Below are positions 28,355-29,462 of a stretch of 29,462 nt of DNA, one piece after another. Source of the DNA: Diphasiastrum complanatum (lineage: Eukaryota; Streptophyta; Lycopodiopsida; Lycopodiales; Lycopodiaceae); assembly GCA_029204225.1 (NCBI GenBank), contig MU836405.1:1-29462 (forward strand), read 5' to 3'. The notes beneath the pieces were generated by a model, which saw nothing but the letters and a program-made list of their open reading frames with translations, was not told the DNA's origin and made no database searches. Each line of letters starts with the position of its first letter. Position 1 is the stretch's first letter. The translations under genes were made by a program, and so were the position numbers.

Positions 28355-29462
28355 TCAAGGCTTCCAGGCCTCATGAAGATCATAGAGATCAAGATCATAA
28401 GATGAGCAGAAGTGTAGATCTTCAAGATTAAGCATACTAGCTTGACTAGTCCACATGCTATGAACTTTATCCATGATGAATCTAATCTTGAAATCAAATA
28501 CAATCTTGATCTTCTTGAGGCTAAATACTTGCTCAAGTATGTAGGTGTCCTCTTTGAATGTTTCACCTAATCTCAAGAGAAGTTTACAAAATGCCTCAAA
28601 GCATGTAAAAACATGATTTTTCAAACTATGAGTATCAAACTCAATCTTGCTCTTACAAAATCCAAGAGCATGATTTTGATAACACAATCTCTTGCTTTCA
28701 AAGAACTTTGGACACATATCTAAGCCTTTCATGACAAGAAATATATCCATATAATAGGCATCATACAAAACTAGTATTACCTCTCTTGAACTTTGAGATG
28801 TAAAACTCTTAATAAAGCAAGATAGTGCATCAAGAAATGGAAGAGAAGCATAAGTGAGAATGTTAAAGTGAATACCACCTAAAAATTGTCTCTCTTTACC
28901 ATAAAAGATGAGCCATAAGGACTTGGCTATCCATCTTGAAGATCCCCTTGAAGTCATATGTTGAAGAGGCTCCTCCTCGAATCTCGACCCCTTCACATCT
29001 TGATAGTCTTCAATAGAAATGATTTGAAATGCATATTGAGATGCCTTGAGCTTGGCCCCTTCCAAGGTTGAATGTAGATCTTCATAAAATGTGACTTCTT
29101 TGCTCTCAATCACTTTTGAAATCGAGAGTATAATGGATTCATAGGCCTCATTGGTGGACAAGCATCCAGCCATGATCCATGAGCTTGGATCATCCATCCT
29201 CCTTGTTTTCAAGCGAATATATGCGAAGCAAGAACATTCAAAGACACTAAGGTAATCATCCTTAGGCTTCTTGAATGATATTTCATATGGTGTATTTCCT
29301 CCAAGAGCTTCAATAATCCTCAAAGCTTTGATCTTCAATGGGAACTCCATCTCAACATATGCTTTGAATAATAGGAAATAATCATGCACCATAAACCTTG
29401 AAGAAAGAAGAAATGTGCATCTTGTGTGATCATCCTCCTTTGAAGACTTGGATACATAAGCA
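28355..29462 (-). pseudogene. copia integrase remnant fused to an unrecognised 240-residue ORF, element 8
   Basis: The minus-strand frame is open from the right window edge to 28355; the first ATG is at 29392. The edge part reads EDDHTRC and DYFLLFKAYVEM, KIKALR, which is the integrase core up to the second catalytic aspartate. That aspartate and the glutamate are deleted: the frame jumps to ALGGNTPYEISFKKPK and the C-terminal block (FECSCFAYIRLKTRRMDD, then VTFYEDLHSTLEGA). After about residue 145 the next 200 residues (IAKSLWLIFYGKERQFLGG ... DLHEAWKP) match no copia domain I know, and no reverse transcriptase follows. The long open frame is surprising in such decayed surroundings. It may be a non-autonomous derivative with foreign sequence in place of reverse transcriptase, or chance. 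Confidence 0.65.

Overview
This window looks like nuclear DNA from a plant with a large, repeat-rich genome. It holds a pile-up of nested and rearranged LTR retrotransposons. Evidence: several Ty1/copia gag-pol remnants on both strands, primer-binding sites of the TGGTATCAGAGC type (initiator-Met tRNA), one degenerate tRNA-Asp-type site of the kind common in plant Ty3/gypsy-like elements, long CT microsatellites, and a GT-AG intron. I cannot name the species. I found no intact host gene, no tRNA or rRNA gene, and nothing bacterial.

Layout, left to right. 1-5194: copia element 1, the best preserved; the 5' LTR is mostly off the left edge, the leader, gag and pol carry only a few stops and frameshifts, and a complete 650-bp 3' LTR follows. 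5195-6103: the LTR fragment it landed in or beside, a short gag scrap, then the polypurine tract and LTR of another copia. 6104-7760: a non-retroviral patch with a large imperfect hairpin built from the 15-bp palindrome CTATGCTNAGCATAG, and a two-exon ORF of unknown identity. 7765-8616: 3' end of a second copia plus its LTR. 8617-10951: a coding-free element with two ~670-bp LTR-like direct repeats, a tRNA-Asp-like primer site and CT microsatellites. 10952-14343: a heavily decayed plus-strand copia. 14344-17612: non-coding, with a possible minus-strand LTR, three sorts of tandem repeat, a very AT-rich stretch, and a second cluster of the same 15-bp palindrome.

17630-23843 is a mosaic of three copia pieces in alternating orientation (minus, plus, minus). 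A clean 736-bp solo LTR sits inside the integrase of the first. 23844-26259 holds an unrecognised coiled-coil ORF directly upstream of a polypurine tract and an LTR related to those at 8.6-10.9 kb. 26331-26882 is a possible TRIM-like miniature element. 26883 to the end is minus-strand copia again: gag and leader related to element 1, an LTR fragment, and a long ORF that starts as integrase and continues as unrecognised protein.

Nothing here forms a working pathway. The genes are retroelement gag/pol remnants whose enzymes (protease, integrase, reverse transcriptase, RNase H) would once have served their own replication. The most interesting material is the palindrome/hairpin family, the unidentified ORFs (7090-7703, 23844-25519, 28355-29392), and the regular 33-bp CCAAT array inside the solo LTR.
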